Of a DNA stretch of 64,000 bases, positions 11,064 through 22,200 are shown in pieces; the stretch's first letter is position 1; each line of letters opens with the position of its first letter. The DNA is from Lampris incognitus (taxonomy: Eukaryota; Chordata; Actinopteri; Lampriformes; Lampridae): NCBI RefSeq assembly GCF_029633865.1, contig NC_079217.1:52762479-52826478 (forward strand), given 5' to 3'. Under the pieces are notes generated by a model. It was given only the letters and a program-made list of their open reading frames with translations. It did no database searches and was not told the origin of the DNA. Made by a program: the position numbers and the translations under genes.

Positions 11064-11875
11064 ATTCAATTCAATTCAATTCAATTTACTGTCATTAAAA
11101 ACAATGTGCAGGCAACACGTTAAAAACGAAATGAGGGGGAGTGTTGTCATGATCTGCAGAACCAAAGAGGTCAGTTATCTGAAATTTCCTGATATTAAAT
11201 GGCCTGATAATAATCTTGGGGTATGTAATAAGGTGAAATGTCTTGGCCATTATATTACTGAACAAATTACAGACAATATTTACAGGCAATGCCGCATGAT
11301 TTGTGCACAAGAAAACTCTCTCACGCAAGTTTGGTATGTGTTCAGTTAGTGTGAAGACGTCTCTGTTCAGAGCGTATTGTACACCACTCTATACTGCCCC
11401 CTGTGGTCAAACTACAACAAAGCAAGCTTACAGAGGCTTCGATTAGCTTATAATGATGCTATGAGAATAATATTGAAAAGACCTAGATGGTGTAGTGCAA
11501 GTGAAGTGCTTGTGGCTGCAGGAGTCAGCACCTCTCAGGCTCTTCTAAGAAATCTGATGTATAATTATTTGCCGGCTCAGTGACTCTGATAATGTAATCA
11601 TCAAGAGTTTAACTAATATGAGATTCAGTGCCACACGCTACCAGTCCCTGCAGTGGGACCACTGGTATAGCTGCCTTCTTATAACACACTGATTTGTTCC
11701 TTTTACGTTATCTTATTGTGTTTACTCTGTGTATTGTCTAGGGGTTTATCTTTTACCTATGGTTCTTATTTTTAAAGGCTTCGTCCCCCCCCCACACACA
11801 CACACCTTGTCTTTGTCTGTTATGGACCCTGAGTCTGCAACAAAGTTTTGAATTGAATTGAATTAAATTGAAAGC
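11064..11875 (+). mobile_element. Non-LTR retrotransposon fragment (RT C-terminal region)
   Basis: Plus-strand frames interrupted by a stop and a frameshift read VSYLKFPDIKW, then KVKCLGHYIT..IYRQCRMICAQ, then RLRLAYNDAMRIILKRPRW and VAAGVSTSQALLRNLMYN. This is the thumb/C-terminal part of a fish LINE reverse transcriptase. A 3' untranslated region follows, ending near 'aattgaattgaatt'. At its left border lies a short opposite-strand element tail, (ttcaa)n plus 'ttactgtcattaaaaacaa'. Confidence 0.6.
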
Positions 11876-12592
11876 GCTGCACCTGCCACCTAGTGGTCAG
11901 AGATGTAAACTACACAAGGAGGTGGCGCCGCGGCCACATCCCTCTGTGTGTAACGGCAGGCCGTGATACATCACAATATACCACCGGTTGCCAAGTGTGG
12001 CAATATGAAAGACCATCTTTATTAACACGTTAATAAAGCATTCTTCTTATAAAGAAATAGACCCTCCTGGCTGCCCGCACGTAGTGCAAGGCGGTGGCAA
12101 GGCAGCGAGTACTAGCTTATTTTATTTATCCTTTTTAATCACGGATTGATTGATTTCATCATTTGCCTATTTATTTATATCAATTTGTATGTCCCCATTT
12201 ATGTGCAACCCCCCCCCCACAAACACACGTGGAGTGATACTGAATTGTGTAAAGGAATTAGACGTCACCGCCGTTGTATACCACTATTATGCCATGGCTA
12301 ACAGCCAATCAGATTGCTTGATTTTATAATAAGTATCAATTCATTGTTTTTGAGAATCTGTTGTGAAAGACAATATTATTCAAATGTATCAATGTTTCCT
12401 TACACCCATTGTGTTTTAAGGGCAGAATTACAAGCAAACTCTGCTCAGCTCAGTCTGGCTACGTCCCATTAACAGCGAGTACTTAGATTAAACTCTGGGG
12501 GGGATGGGGAGGTGGGGGAGTGTCAGGGCTGGGGGGGCGAGTCTTGTGGCATTTTTGATTTGCTTGTTTTTAGAATTCATTCATCTTGGCAG
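11876..12592. other. Unassigned sequence
   Basis: AT-rich with two poly-C/poly-G tracts (12210, 12490-12540). No gene or repeat structure recognised. Confidence 0.3.
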
Positions 12593-12657
12593 CTCGGCCC
12601 TTTACCCCCGACAGGGAGAAAAAGCAGCGTCTCGACAGGGACGAGCTGCAGGCCCAG
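12593..12657 (+). CDS. Candidate exon, coiled-coil type (chain 2, exon k)
   Basis: A 65-bp segment between an acceptor (ttcatcttggcag) and a donor (caggtagcg). In the frame RPFTPDREKKQRLDRDELQAQ it is highly charged and helix-like, and it leaves in phase 0, as 14957-15094 requires. The open frame also continues past the donor for some distance. The gene is not recognised. Confidence 0.35.
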
Positions 12658-12819
12658 GTAGCGTTTAAGAGTCAACAAAGTGCCCCAGAAAAAAGCAGAA
12701 CCATCTTCTCCGAGAGCGCTGAGACCAGGTCCACCAGACCCAGGAGCAAGTCTGGAACAACCTCCACTGTCAACTCACGTGCTCTGTTACCTTACCCGGT
12801 GTTTAATTTGGTGTGTGCG

Positions 12820-12833
12820 TGTGTTTGTGTGTG

Positions 12834-12866
<33 letters not shown>

Positions 12867-13159
12867 ATACATGTTTAACTATCCTAATGGGGACCAAATG
12901 TCCTCCTTAGGATAGAAAAACCAGAAACCACCTACCTTGTGTGGCCATTTTAGAGGTCCTCACAAGGAAAAGAGTCTATTTTAGAGTTAGGACTTGGTTT
13001 TAGGGTTAGGGTTAGAATTAGGGTTAGCTTGAGGTTAAGGTAAGGGTTAGGGTTAGGGTAAGGGTTAGGGTTAGGCATGTAGTTTGCGTGGTTAAGGTTA
13101 GGGTTAAGGGCTAGGAAATGAATGTAGTCAATGAGGGGTCCTCATAAGGACAGTGAAAC

Positions 13160-13202
<43 letters not shown>
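12820..13202. repeat. Dispersed repeat with TG arrays and telomere-like TTAGGG block
   Basis: Two (TG)n arrays (about 12822-12868 and 13160-13202) flank a segment that includes 'ctatcctaatggggacca' and about 110 bp of degenerate (GGTTAG/GGTTAA)n at 12995-13110, closing with 'gaggggtcctcataaggaca'. The telomere-like motif is interrupted, so this is an interstitial block inside a dispersed repeat, not a chromosome end. Confidence 0.75.
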
Positions 13203-13205
<3 letters not shown>

Positions 13206-14139
13206 GGGTTGCTTTGCTAAAGTGCCAGCAGCTCCAGCAACAACAGGGGAGAGCTGAGCATCATGGGAGGAGGGCTGTGGACTTGCAGGCAAGACTACAT
13301 GAATGCAGCATGGGTCGTGTGCTGTCCCCTGCACCGTGTTCTGCATCCTGAGCAACGCAGGGATCTGGAACAGCTTCCAGCCCTGAACTCTTTGACAAAG
13401 TGTTGGAATTTCCAAATGTAGAGCAAAGCTTTTCAGACCTCTTTCAACCGATGGTGGAGAGTAACTTGTGACGTTTTTTTTTTAATGTTTTATTATTGTA
13501 TTGATTTTCAGGTTTGCTTTTTGTGCTCCAAGCATGGTGATGAGACGGTTTTGAGTTGTGTGTGCTGAGTGGAGTAGATTTTATTTTTCCTCTTTTGGAC
13601 CAACTTCTCTATGCTTCAGGATGCTGATGGAGCTGAGGTGACCCCAGCTTCACTATGAGAAGGGGGAGGGGGACTAAACAAGACTGTGATGTGCTTTTCT
13701 ATTGTTCAGGGAGAGAGAGGCGGGAGGGTGGTGTTGCCACACATCCAGGTAAAGGTCAGCCCGTCCAGGGCCACAGTGCAGGCCGCCTCTCACAGACACC
13801 TCTCTTAAGTTCGTCTCAAAACCCACGTGGTCGCCTATGCTAGACCGTCAACTTTTTCCTTTTTTTGCTGCTTCCTTTCACCATTCATTTGCAATCGTAA
13901 GTTGCCTTCTGTCCTTTCGGTGGAGGATGGCAAACGTGCACGTCTTCCAGGCAACCGGTCTTATAACGTAGGGATGGGCTGCACTGAGACACCAGCCAGC
14001 ATCATCGAGAGGAAAGACGGAGCAAAATAAAGGTCATTTCTACTCCTCCATGCGACTGTATGTAGTTGCTATCAGCACCAGCGAACAGACAATTGTAAAG
14101 CGCTTTGCTTGGAGGCAGAGTTGCATGCATGCTGTAGAG
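13203..14139. other. Largely unassigned; one 39-bp splice-flanked segment
   Basis: At 13710-13748 a 39-bp in-phase segment (GERGGRVVLPHIQ) has an acceptor (attgttcag) and a donor (gtaaag). It could sit between candidate exons k and l, but it is too short to support by itself. The rest shows nothing recognisable. Confidence 0.25.
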
Positions 14140-14298
14140 CAGGGGAGCCCAGCTCCAGGCCTCGAGGGCCGTAATTAGCTCACCTCTCAGACCAATGGGG
14201 GGGGGGGGGGGATTGGTTAAATCAGGTGGCGTAGCACGTGACTGCAACAAATACCTGCAGACACCGCGGCCCTCGAGGCCTGGAGCCGGGCACCCCTG
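14140..14298. mobile_element. hAT-type MITE (159 bp) with 8-bp target duplication
   Basis: Terminal inverted repeats of about 30 bp (CAGGGGAGCCCAGCTCCAGG... and its near complement ...CCGGGCACCCCTG) are flanked by identical 8-bp duplications 'ctgtagag' (14132-14139 and 14299-14306). Confidence 0.85.
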
Positions 14299-14679
14299 CT
14301 GTAGAGCATGTCTTAGCTAAAGGCAGGGGGGTCGAGGTCGGGTCTCGGACGTCACGGCTTAATGACTCGGACTTGACTCCAGCTCAGACAGTGCAGGCTC
14401 GTAACAATATTTCAGAACGGGTCAATTTCCAGATTTGAATTTCCTTTTTATCTTGGAAATTGATACCAAACGTTCCCTGAGGGGATCAATGAAGTGTCAA
14501 TTAGAAAATTAAAACCTGAAATATTCCTTCCTTGCTGAAGGAGGGGGGAGGGGGGGGTCAATTTCACTGTGCAGTGAAGTGTTGACTTGTCTGTGATGGC
14601 AGATAGTTGCAGTCGTGGTGTTTAATGGACTTGCACAAGGCCAGTTAATGTAATGCGTTAAAGTAATGTGACGTTACTG

Positions 14680-14928
14680 CAGGGGCGCCGTCAGCCTAGC
14701 CGAGGCCCGGGACGAGATGATCTCGCAAGCCCCCCCCCCCCCCCCGTGCACTATAAATCATCTCATGTAGGCTACATATGAATCTGTTCTGACCTCTATG
14801 TCATATTTATTTTGGACAAAATATTCCAGCAGATTATTTTAAGGTTAGGGGTCAGTTTGATGCCCCCCCCCCGATCTGAGGCCCGGGGATAAATGTCCCC
14901 TTTGCCCCCCCCCCTGTCGGCGCCCCTG
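14680..14928. mobile_element. hAT-type MITE (249 bp)
   Basis: Termini CAGGGGCGCCGTCAG and CTGTCGGCGCCCCTG are inverted repeats. The flanking octamers cgttactg and cattactg agree at 7 of 8 bases. The interior carries three poly-C tracts. Confidence 0.8.
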
Positions 14929-14956
14929 CATTACTGTGAACCTTTAGGTCTTCCAG

Positions 14957-15094
14957 GACCTGCTGATTGCTTCCACTCAAAAGAGAGAGGAAGGAGTGAA
15001 CAACCGCCAAGAGCAGCAGAGGAGAGAGAGAGAGGGAGAGAGAGAGATGCTCGACCTCGACTGCAGGGAGGAAGCACAGAGGGAGGAAGTGAGG
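14957..15094 (+). CDS. Candidate exon, coiled-coil type (chain 2, exon l)
   Basis: A 138-bp segment, exactly 46 codons in phase 0, between an acceptor (aggtcttccag) and a possible donor (gtgagg|gtgcag). It reads DLLIASTQKREEGVNNRQEQ followed by an Arg/Glu heptad-like stretch and MLDLDCREEAQREEVR, a strongly predicted helix. It joins exon k in phase. Part of the charge pattern comes from a (GA)n tract, which could mimic coding sequence. The gene is not recognised. Confidence 0.35.
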
Positions 15095-15782
15095 GTGCAG
15101 TAGGTGGGGTTTTCTCTCTCTCCTGCAGTTCAGGAGAGTTAGGAAATGTGCGTCCTCTTGTGTTCTGCTTGTTCGCCAGGGCCATAAAGGGCCACGCCGC
15201 TCACCCTGAGAAGCGGCAGAAGGAGACAGCGTCGTCGGAGGACACGAGGAGGTGCAGCATCAAACCCAGACGCCAACGAGGGGACGAGGAGAGGCGTTTT
15301 ATCAAATGTGGCTGGGAAGAGGAGGGTTCCCATGCAACCTGGAAAACCTGGACACTTACGAGTCTAGTTTCCCAGTCAGGGAAAACACCTCCGAAACGAC
15401 CAAACTCACCAGAAGTCTTGGAAATATTGAAGTCATGGAAGGTTATATAACGGTGTTGTGGATTTTGTAGCTGAGATCGTGTGTTTCTAGTCATATTTTG
15501 AGCTGCTGAAACTGCGCTTTAAAGTTCGAGGCCTTCGTTCACTGGCCAGCTGAAAGCTTACACGGTCCATGTAGAGGATGTTTGTTTTGGTTTATGCGCT
15601 GCGTTAATGTACCCCGAGTTCAGCTTCTCTCTTCCCCGACTCGGTCAGAAATACGAGTTTACAAGTGGAGACACTTTAGTAAGACTCGAGACCAAACGAC
15701 CTTTGTTTGAGGAATTGTGTGTGTGTGGGTGTGTTCAGCCGGGTTGTGAGGATTCCACTGATAATTAATATTGAATAATATG
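15095..15782. other. Open frames without clear exon borders
   Basis: A plus-strand open stretch to about 15450 follows candidate exon l and may be its 3' continuation or untranslated region. An acceptor-like ttcgccag lies at 15180. No domain seen. Confidence 0.25.
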
Positions 15783-15998
15783 ACCGGGCGGTGCAGTGGT
15801 TAGCACGGTGGCCTCACAGCAAGAAGGTCCTGGGTTCGAGCCCCGGGGTAGTCCAACCTTGGTGGGTCGTCCCGGGTCGTCCTCTGTGTGGAGTTTGCAT
15901 GTTCTACCCGTGTCTGTGTGGGTTTCCTTCAGGGGCTCCAGGTTCCTCCCACCGTCCAGAGTCAGGTGAATCGGCTGTACTAAATTGTCCCTAGGTAT

Positions 15999-16061
<63 letters not shown>

Positions 16062-16165
16062 CCCTGTGATGGCCTGGCAGCCTGTCCAGGGTGTCTCCCC
16101 GCCTGCCGCCCAGTGACTGCTGGGATAGGCTGCAGCGACCCTGCGAGCAGGATAATGGATGGATG
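15783..16165 (+). mobile_element. tRNA-derived SINE, family C (+)
   Basis: The head carries A box 'gcagtggttagcacggtggc' and B box 'gggttcgagccc'. The body has 'ggagtttgcatgttctaccc' and 'gaatcggctgtactaaattg', then an internal (TG)n array (about 16003-16058), a tail of 'actgctgggataggctgcag', and (ATGG)n. A reverse copy is at 57796-58149 and a truncated tail at 9338-9474. Confidence 0.85.
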
Positions 16166-16274
16166 GAATAATATGACCCTCTATGAGCAACCTTTGTCAA
16201 GTATTTCCAAACCAAAGCCATGCAACATGTCCTTGAAAAGTGCTGCAAAATGAATTCCTTAAAAGAGTGGGAGC

Positions 16275-16415
16275 CAAGGGGCATCCAGGTAGTGTAGCGG
16301 TATATTCCGTTGCCTACCAACAAGGGGATCGGTGGTTCAAATCCCCGTGCTAACTCCGGCTTGGCCGGATGTCCCTACAGACACAATTAGCTGTGTCTGC
16401 GGGTGGGAGGCCAGA
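16275..16415 (+). mobile_element. SINE family A, 3'-truncated (+)
   Basis: Head with 'tagtgtagcggtatattccg' and B box 'ggttcaaatccc', followed by 'cagacacaattagctgtgtc'. It stops before the rest of the body seen in the 5.4-kb copy. Confidence 0.7.
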
Positions 16416-16993
16416 TAGGTGTTCATTTACATAACTTAAAGCTATTTGTTTGAGCTTAAACCCTATTTAAAAGGACGGGCATCACATCAGGCATCCACCT
16501 CAGTGAGAGAGGATGACGTTAACGTTGCACAGGTGAGCGGTCGGGAATCAGGAGCAAGGCCCCCTACCTGGAGCGGTACACGGTGGTGTGCTGGAGTACC
16601 CAGAGCTCAGTCCAGAATACCCCAAGACACAACCAGCAATGTTCAGAACCACGTATGATTTCCAGTCCAGCAGGGACGCTGCTGGTATTCTCAAGGGGGT
16701 TGAGTCCGGAGGCCCGTGGCCTCGTTGATCAGGTTGGAGCACTTGTTGTTGTGTTAGTGTCATCAGCTGAAGCGGGGAGAGGAGTCGGGGAAGACGCGGC
16801 CCCGGAGCACTACGACACAAGCACGCCTGAACAGTGTGGCTGGGCGCCATCTTCACAAGGAAACGCTGGACGTGTTGGACAGGGAGACAATGGACAGGTT
16901 GGCAGGGGCAGGAAGACATGCTGGACAGGAAGACAAAGAATTTGCTTCTCGTAGAGAAAAAAGAAGGAGCTCCTTTGGACGTTTTGAGCAGAT
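16416..16993. other. Unassigned sequence
   Basis: Contains open frames on both strands and a short repeated word (ggacaggttggcaggg/ggacaggaagac). No recognised domain. Confidence 0.3.
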
Positions 16994-17059
16994 GTAAGCA
17001 AAGGCAAAAATTGCCCAAATTGCCTATAGGCAATTTGGGCAATTTTTGCCTTCGCTTAC
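16994..17059. repeat. 66-bp near-perfect palindrome
   Basis: Two 33-base arms read outward from CCTATAGG with a single mismatch. The transcript would fold into a long hairpin without a loop. Confidence 0.95.
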
Positions 17060-17649
17060 TAAAGAATTCAGGGGCCTGCTCATACTCAAGACATTTTCCT
17101 CCGTAACTGTGTTGTAAGGGGCGACAGTAGGAGGCAAAAGGGGCAAATTTCCCTCTGTTATTTCTGACACTGGTTCTGAGTGTTTTTGTAACGTGAAAGG
17201 TGTTGCGTTCTTGCCAATTTCGCCCACTGACACTGGTTCTGAGTAGTGGGTATGGTCCAGTTGGACAACGCAGCTCAGCTTTCGTCTTGCTGTGTATCAT
17301 GGATGAAATAAGAAAAAAAAGGGAATTAAAGTCTTATCTTTATATTTTTGTGGAAAGCGTGTTTTTTTAACACACACTTAAAGTCATTGCTTAGTACTAT
17401 GGCATGTGAATGCTGGTGAATATAGCATCTTGGGGTGAAGGAGGCGGTGCTACAATGTCCATTTTGAACTCAATATTATTTGCAAATGGTGGTGAAGAAA
17501 ATGTAGAAATGCATGGCATCCGTTTGGATTTGGCATGTTGTGGAGACTGGAACAGGGGAGGGGGGGTTGCGGTGCTCACGGCGCCGTCTGCTAGCTCCTG
17601 TCCCACCCCTAGAATGCCCACACTTTTAAAATCGCAGCTCCGCCCCTGG
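17060..17649. other. Unassigned sequence
   Basis: A short duplicated phrase 'tgacactggttctgagt' occurs at about 17165 and 17227. No gene-like content. Confidence 0.3.
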
Positions 17650-17960
17650 CTCCACATTCCTACCCTTCCTCCTCTCCCGCTGCCTCTGGACATGCCTTCC
17701 CCCTCTCCTTCTCCTTCCCCCAGCAATAGCAGAGTTTCCACCGGCACCTTGCTGGCCAACAGTACCAGCGGTGGTCATTAGTGACCTGGGCCTCGACACA
17801 TCCGGTATGGAAATCTGATTTATGAGCCGCATATTTGATTTGGCAAAGGTTTTACACCGGTTGCCCTTCCTGACCCAACCCTCCCCATTTATCCGGCCTT
17901 GGGACCAGCACTAAGAACGCACGGGCTTGTGCATCCTCAGTGACTGGGTTATGATTAAAA
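17650..17960 (-). mobile_element. RTE retrotransposon 5'-end fragment (minus)
   Basis: Reverse complement of the 5' untranslated region and first codons of the full-length RTE at 19213 (shared 'gtgcatcctcagtgactggg', 'acaccggttgcccttcctga', and the Arg-rich start of the ORF). It includes no reverse transcriptase sequence. Confidence 0.8.
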
Positions 17961-18093
17961 TGTATTATTATTATTATTATTATCATCATCATCACCATCA
18001 GTTGGATGATGGATGGATGGATATTATCATTTTTGTCTATTGTTATTGTTATTATTGCGATTACACAATTAGCGATTAGCAGCTATTACTATT

Positions 18094-18292
18094 AGCAGTA
18101 TGGCTTCAGGCCAGGAAAGAGCACCACAGATGCCATGTTTGCTTTGAGGATGTTGATGGAGAAGTGTAGAGAAGGCCAGAAGGAGTTACATTGTGTCTTT
18201 GTGGATTTAGAGAGAGCATACGACAGGGTGCCGAGAGAGGAGGTGCGGTATTGTATGAGGAAGTCAGGAGTAGCAGAGAAGTATGTAGGAGG
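18094..18292 (+). pseudogene. RTE reverse-transcriptase fragment (plus)
   Basis: Matches 21190-21390 of the full-length RTE. It encodes QYGF.PGKSTTDAMFALRML and VFVDLERAYDRVPREEV, the finger/palm region with the first catalytic aspartate block, then stops at an abrupt junction. It lies head to head with the 5' fragment at 17650-17960. Confidence 0.8.
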
Positions 18293-19086
18293 GATCCTTC
18301 TGATCGCTAATTTTTTCCATTCTGTTCAGTTCTGTTTTGAGTTTTTCTCTCAAAGTGACTGGAGTTTTTCTAGGTGGGTGGACTTTCAGAACCACATTTC
18401 CATCTACTCGTACTGTGTGCTCTCCCTCAAGGCAACCTATGCCCTCTAACACGTCAGCGTATTCCCTGAAAATGTCAATTTTGTCACTTTTATTTAATGC
18501 CACCACTCTGGATGAGCCTCATTCCCTGACATGCAGGGATTCCCAGGATTGGTTTAGCATCTGTCTTTACCACGATGAATTCCACTGCATGTGTTTTGTT
18601 CTTATATTTTAAGAACAAAACATATATTTTAAGTCTCCTGTATATGTGGACAGCTTCACATCTGTGTGTCTAGGTACATTATTTTCCCCACTTCTCTGCA
18701 GCAGGCTGTAAGGAATTGGCTTGTGCACCAGTGTCCAGTTTAATTTTTACACATTAGCATGCTATTTTCAATTCATTCATCCATCCGCGGCTGCGTTTGC
18801 ACTACAACGAAAAGACTAGTTCGCTGATCTGTGACGTCATCGTCATCACCCGCGCGCGCTTTCTTCGACCTGCACCTCTTAGCGAAGTGGTTCATTTTCT
18901 CCCAGTTCTGCGCTGCAGGGCAACCGCGTGTTGCATGCTCAGTTCCGCATCGACATTTCCCCTTGCAGACAAGTGAGCAACGTGTACCTCTCATAAGTCG
19001 TGCTCTTTTTAGGGTAACAGCACTCCTCACATTTCTCCATTCATTTGCTCAGACCATGCTGGTCATCGGCATTCTCGAAGGTGAAG
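18264..19086 (-). pseudogene. Ty3/gypsy gag-protease-RT relic, downstream half
   Basis: Minus-strand order from 19086: the remainder of gag, a damaged zinc-knuckle region (CRCGTEHATRGCPAAQNWEK then NHFAKRC, with expected cysteines lost), a protease with LDTGAQAN near 18735, PILGIPACQGMRLIQ near 18530, and the start of reverse transcriptase (YADVLEGIGCLEGEHTV, then HPPRKTPVTLREKLKTEL). Stops and frame changes throughout show it is dead. The upstream half of gag lies 5.08 kb away at 24167-24392, separated by the insertion 19087-24166. Truncated at 18264-18292 where the RTE fragment begins. Confidence 0.75.
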
Positions 19087-19212
19087 CAGGGCCGGAGCTC
19101 CGCTTGGGCCGACAAGGTCCAGGCCTAGGGCCCAAATTTCCGAGGGGGGGCAAAATTATGGGGGAAGGGGGGGAATATATATTTTAAAATTATTATTATC
19201 ATTATTTTATCA

Positions 19213-22200
19213 AACCCAGCCACTGAGGATGCACAAGCCAGTGCATCCTTAGTGCCGGTCCCAAGCCCGGACAAATGGGGAGGGTTGCGTCAGGAAGGGC
19301 ATCCGGCGTAAAATCTTTGCCAAATGAAATATGCGGATCATAAATAAGACTTACATACCGGATCGGTCGAGGCCCGGGTTACCAACGACCGCCACCGGTA
19401 CTGTTAACCAGCAGGGTGTCGGTGGAAACTATGCTACTGTTGGGCGAAGGAGAAGGAGAGGAGGAAAGCATGTCCAGAGGCAGCTAGAGAGGAGGAAGGG
19501 TAGGCATGTGGAGGTGAGAGTTGGAACTTTGAATGTTGGCACTATGACTGGTAAAGGGAGAGAGCTGGCTGACATGATGGAAAGAAGAAAGGTAGGCATA
19601 CTGTGTGTGCAAGAGACCAGGTGGAAGGGGAGTAAGGCCAGGAGTATCGGAGGTGGGTTCAAACTCTTCTACCATGGTGTGAATGGGAGGAGAAATGGGG
19701 TAGGGGTAATTCTGAAGGAAGAGTATGTCAAGAGCGTGCTGGAGGTGAAGAGAGTGTCAGACAGAGTGATGAGTATGAAGCTGGAAATTGAAGGTTTATT
19801 GCTGAATGTTATCAGCGCATATGCCCCGCAAGTTGGGTGTGAGATGGATGAAAAAGAAGAATTCTGGAATGAGTTGGACGACATGGTGGAGAGGGTACCC
19901 AAGGAGGAGAGAGTGGTGATTGGAGCGGACTTCAATGGACATGTTGGTGAAGGGAACAGAGGTGATGAGGAGGTGATGGGAAAGTATGGAGTCAAGAAGA
20001 GAAATGTGGAAGGACAGATGGTGGTCGATTTTGCGAAAAGGATGGAAATGGCTGTGGTGAATACATATTTCAAGAAGAGGGAGGAACACAGGGTGACGTA
20101 CAAGAGTGGAGGAAAGTGCACACAGGTGGACTATATCTTATGTAGAAGGCACCATCTAAAAGGGATTGGAGACTGCAAGGTGGTGACAGGGGAGAGCGTA
20201 GCCAGGCAGCATCGGATGGTGGTCTGTAGGATGACTTTGGAGACCAAGAAGAGGAAGCGAGTGAAGACACAGCCGAAGATCAAATGGTGGAAGTTGAAGA
20301 AGGAAGACTGTTGTGTGGAGTTCAGGCAGGAGTTAAGACAGGCACTGGGTGGTAGTGAAGAGTTGCCAGATGGCTGGAAAACCACTGCAGAAATAGTGAG
20401 GGAGACAGCTAGGAAGGTACTTGGTGTGTCATCAGGACAGAGGAAGGAAGACAAGGAGACTTGGTGGTGGAATGAGGAAGTACAGCAAATTATACAGAGG
20501 AAAAGGTTGGCAAAGAAGAAGTGGGATAGTCAGAGAGATGAAGAAAGTAGACAGGAGTACAAGGAGATGCAGCGTAAAGCAAAGAGAGAGGTGGCAAAGG
20601 CAAAGGAAAAGGCGTATGGTGAGTTGTATGACAGATTAGACACTAAGGAAGGAGAAAAGGACTTGTACCGATTGGCTAGACAGAGGGACCAAGCTGCAAA
20701 GGATGTGCAGCAAGTTAGGGCGATCAAGGATAGAGATGGAAATGTGCTGACAAGCGAGGAGAGTGTGCTAAGAAGGTGGAAGGAATACTTTGAGGGGCTG
20801 ATGAATGAAGAAAATGAGAGAGAGAGAAGGTTGGATGATGTAGGGATAGTGAATCAGGAAGTTCAGCGGATTAGCAAGGAGGAAGTGAGGGCAGCTATGA
20901 AGAGGATGAAGAATGGAAAGGCAGTTGGTCCTGATGACATACCTGTGGAGGCATGGAGATGTTTAGGAGAGATGGCAGTGGAGTTTCTAACTAGATTGTT
21001 TAACACAATCCTGGAAAGTGAGAGGATGCCTGAGGAGTGGAGAAGAAGCATACTGGTACCGATTTTCAAGAACAAGGGCGATGTGCAGAACTGTAACAAC
21101 TACAGAGGTATAAAGTTGATCAGCCACAGCATGAAGATTTGGGAAAGAGTAATAGAAGCTAGGTTAAGAGGAGAGGTGACGATCAGCGAGCAGCAGTATG
21201 GTTTCATGCCACGAAAGAGCACTACAGATGTGATGTTTGCTTTGAGAATGTTGATTGAGAAGTATAGAGAAGGCCAGAAAGAGTTGCACTGTGTCTTTGT
21301 AGATTTAGAGAAAGCTTATGACAGAGTACCGAGAGAGGAGGTGTGGTATTGTATGAGGAAGTCAGGAGTTGCAGAGAAGTATGTAGGAGTGGTGCAGGAC
21401 ATGTATGAGGGAAGTGTGACAATGGTGAGGTGTGCGGTTGGAATGACGGATGGGTTCAAGGTGGAGGTGGGATTACATCAAGGATCGGCCCTTAGCCCTT
21501 TCTTGTTTGCAATGGTGATGGACAGGTTGACGGACAAGATCAGGCAGGAGTCTCCATGGACGATGATGTTCGCGGATGACATTGTGATCTGTAGTGAGAG
21601 TAGGGTGCAGGTTGAGGAGAGCCTGGAGAGGTGGAGGTATGCACTGGAGAGAAGAGGAATGAAAGTCAGTAGGAGCAAGACGGAATACCTATGCGTGAAT
21701 GAGAGAGAGGACAGTGGAATGGTCAGGATGCAAGGAGTGGAGGTGACAAAGACATCTGAGTTTAAATACTTGGGGTCAACTGTCCAAAGTAACGGGGAGT
21801 GCAGTAGAGAGGTGAAAAAGAGAGTGCAGACAGGTTGGAGTGGGTGGAGAAGAGTGTCAGGAGTGATTTGCGACAGAAGGGTACCAGCAAGAGTTAAAGG
21901 GAAAGTTTACAAGATGGTTGTGAGACCAGCTATGTTATATGGTTTGGAGACATTGGCACTGACGAAAAGACAGGAGGCGGAGCTGGAGGTGGCAGAGTTG
22001 AAGATGCTAAGATTTTCACTGGGAGTAACGAAGAAGGACAGGATTAGGAACGATTATATTAGAGGGACCGCTCAGGTTGGACGGTTTGGAGACAAAGCAA
22101 GAGAGGCAAGATTGAGATGGTTTGGACATGTGTGGAGGAGAGATGCTGAGTATATTGGGAGAAGGATGCTGAATATGGAGCTGCCAGGGAAGAGGAGAAG

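Noticed and set aside
12985-13110. Chromosome end or telomere fusion site
   Set aside because: The TTAGGG-like words are degenerate and embedded in a dispersed repeat with ordinary flanks on both sides.
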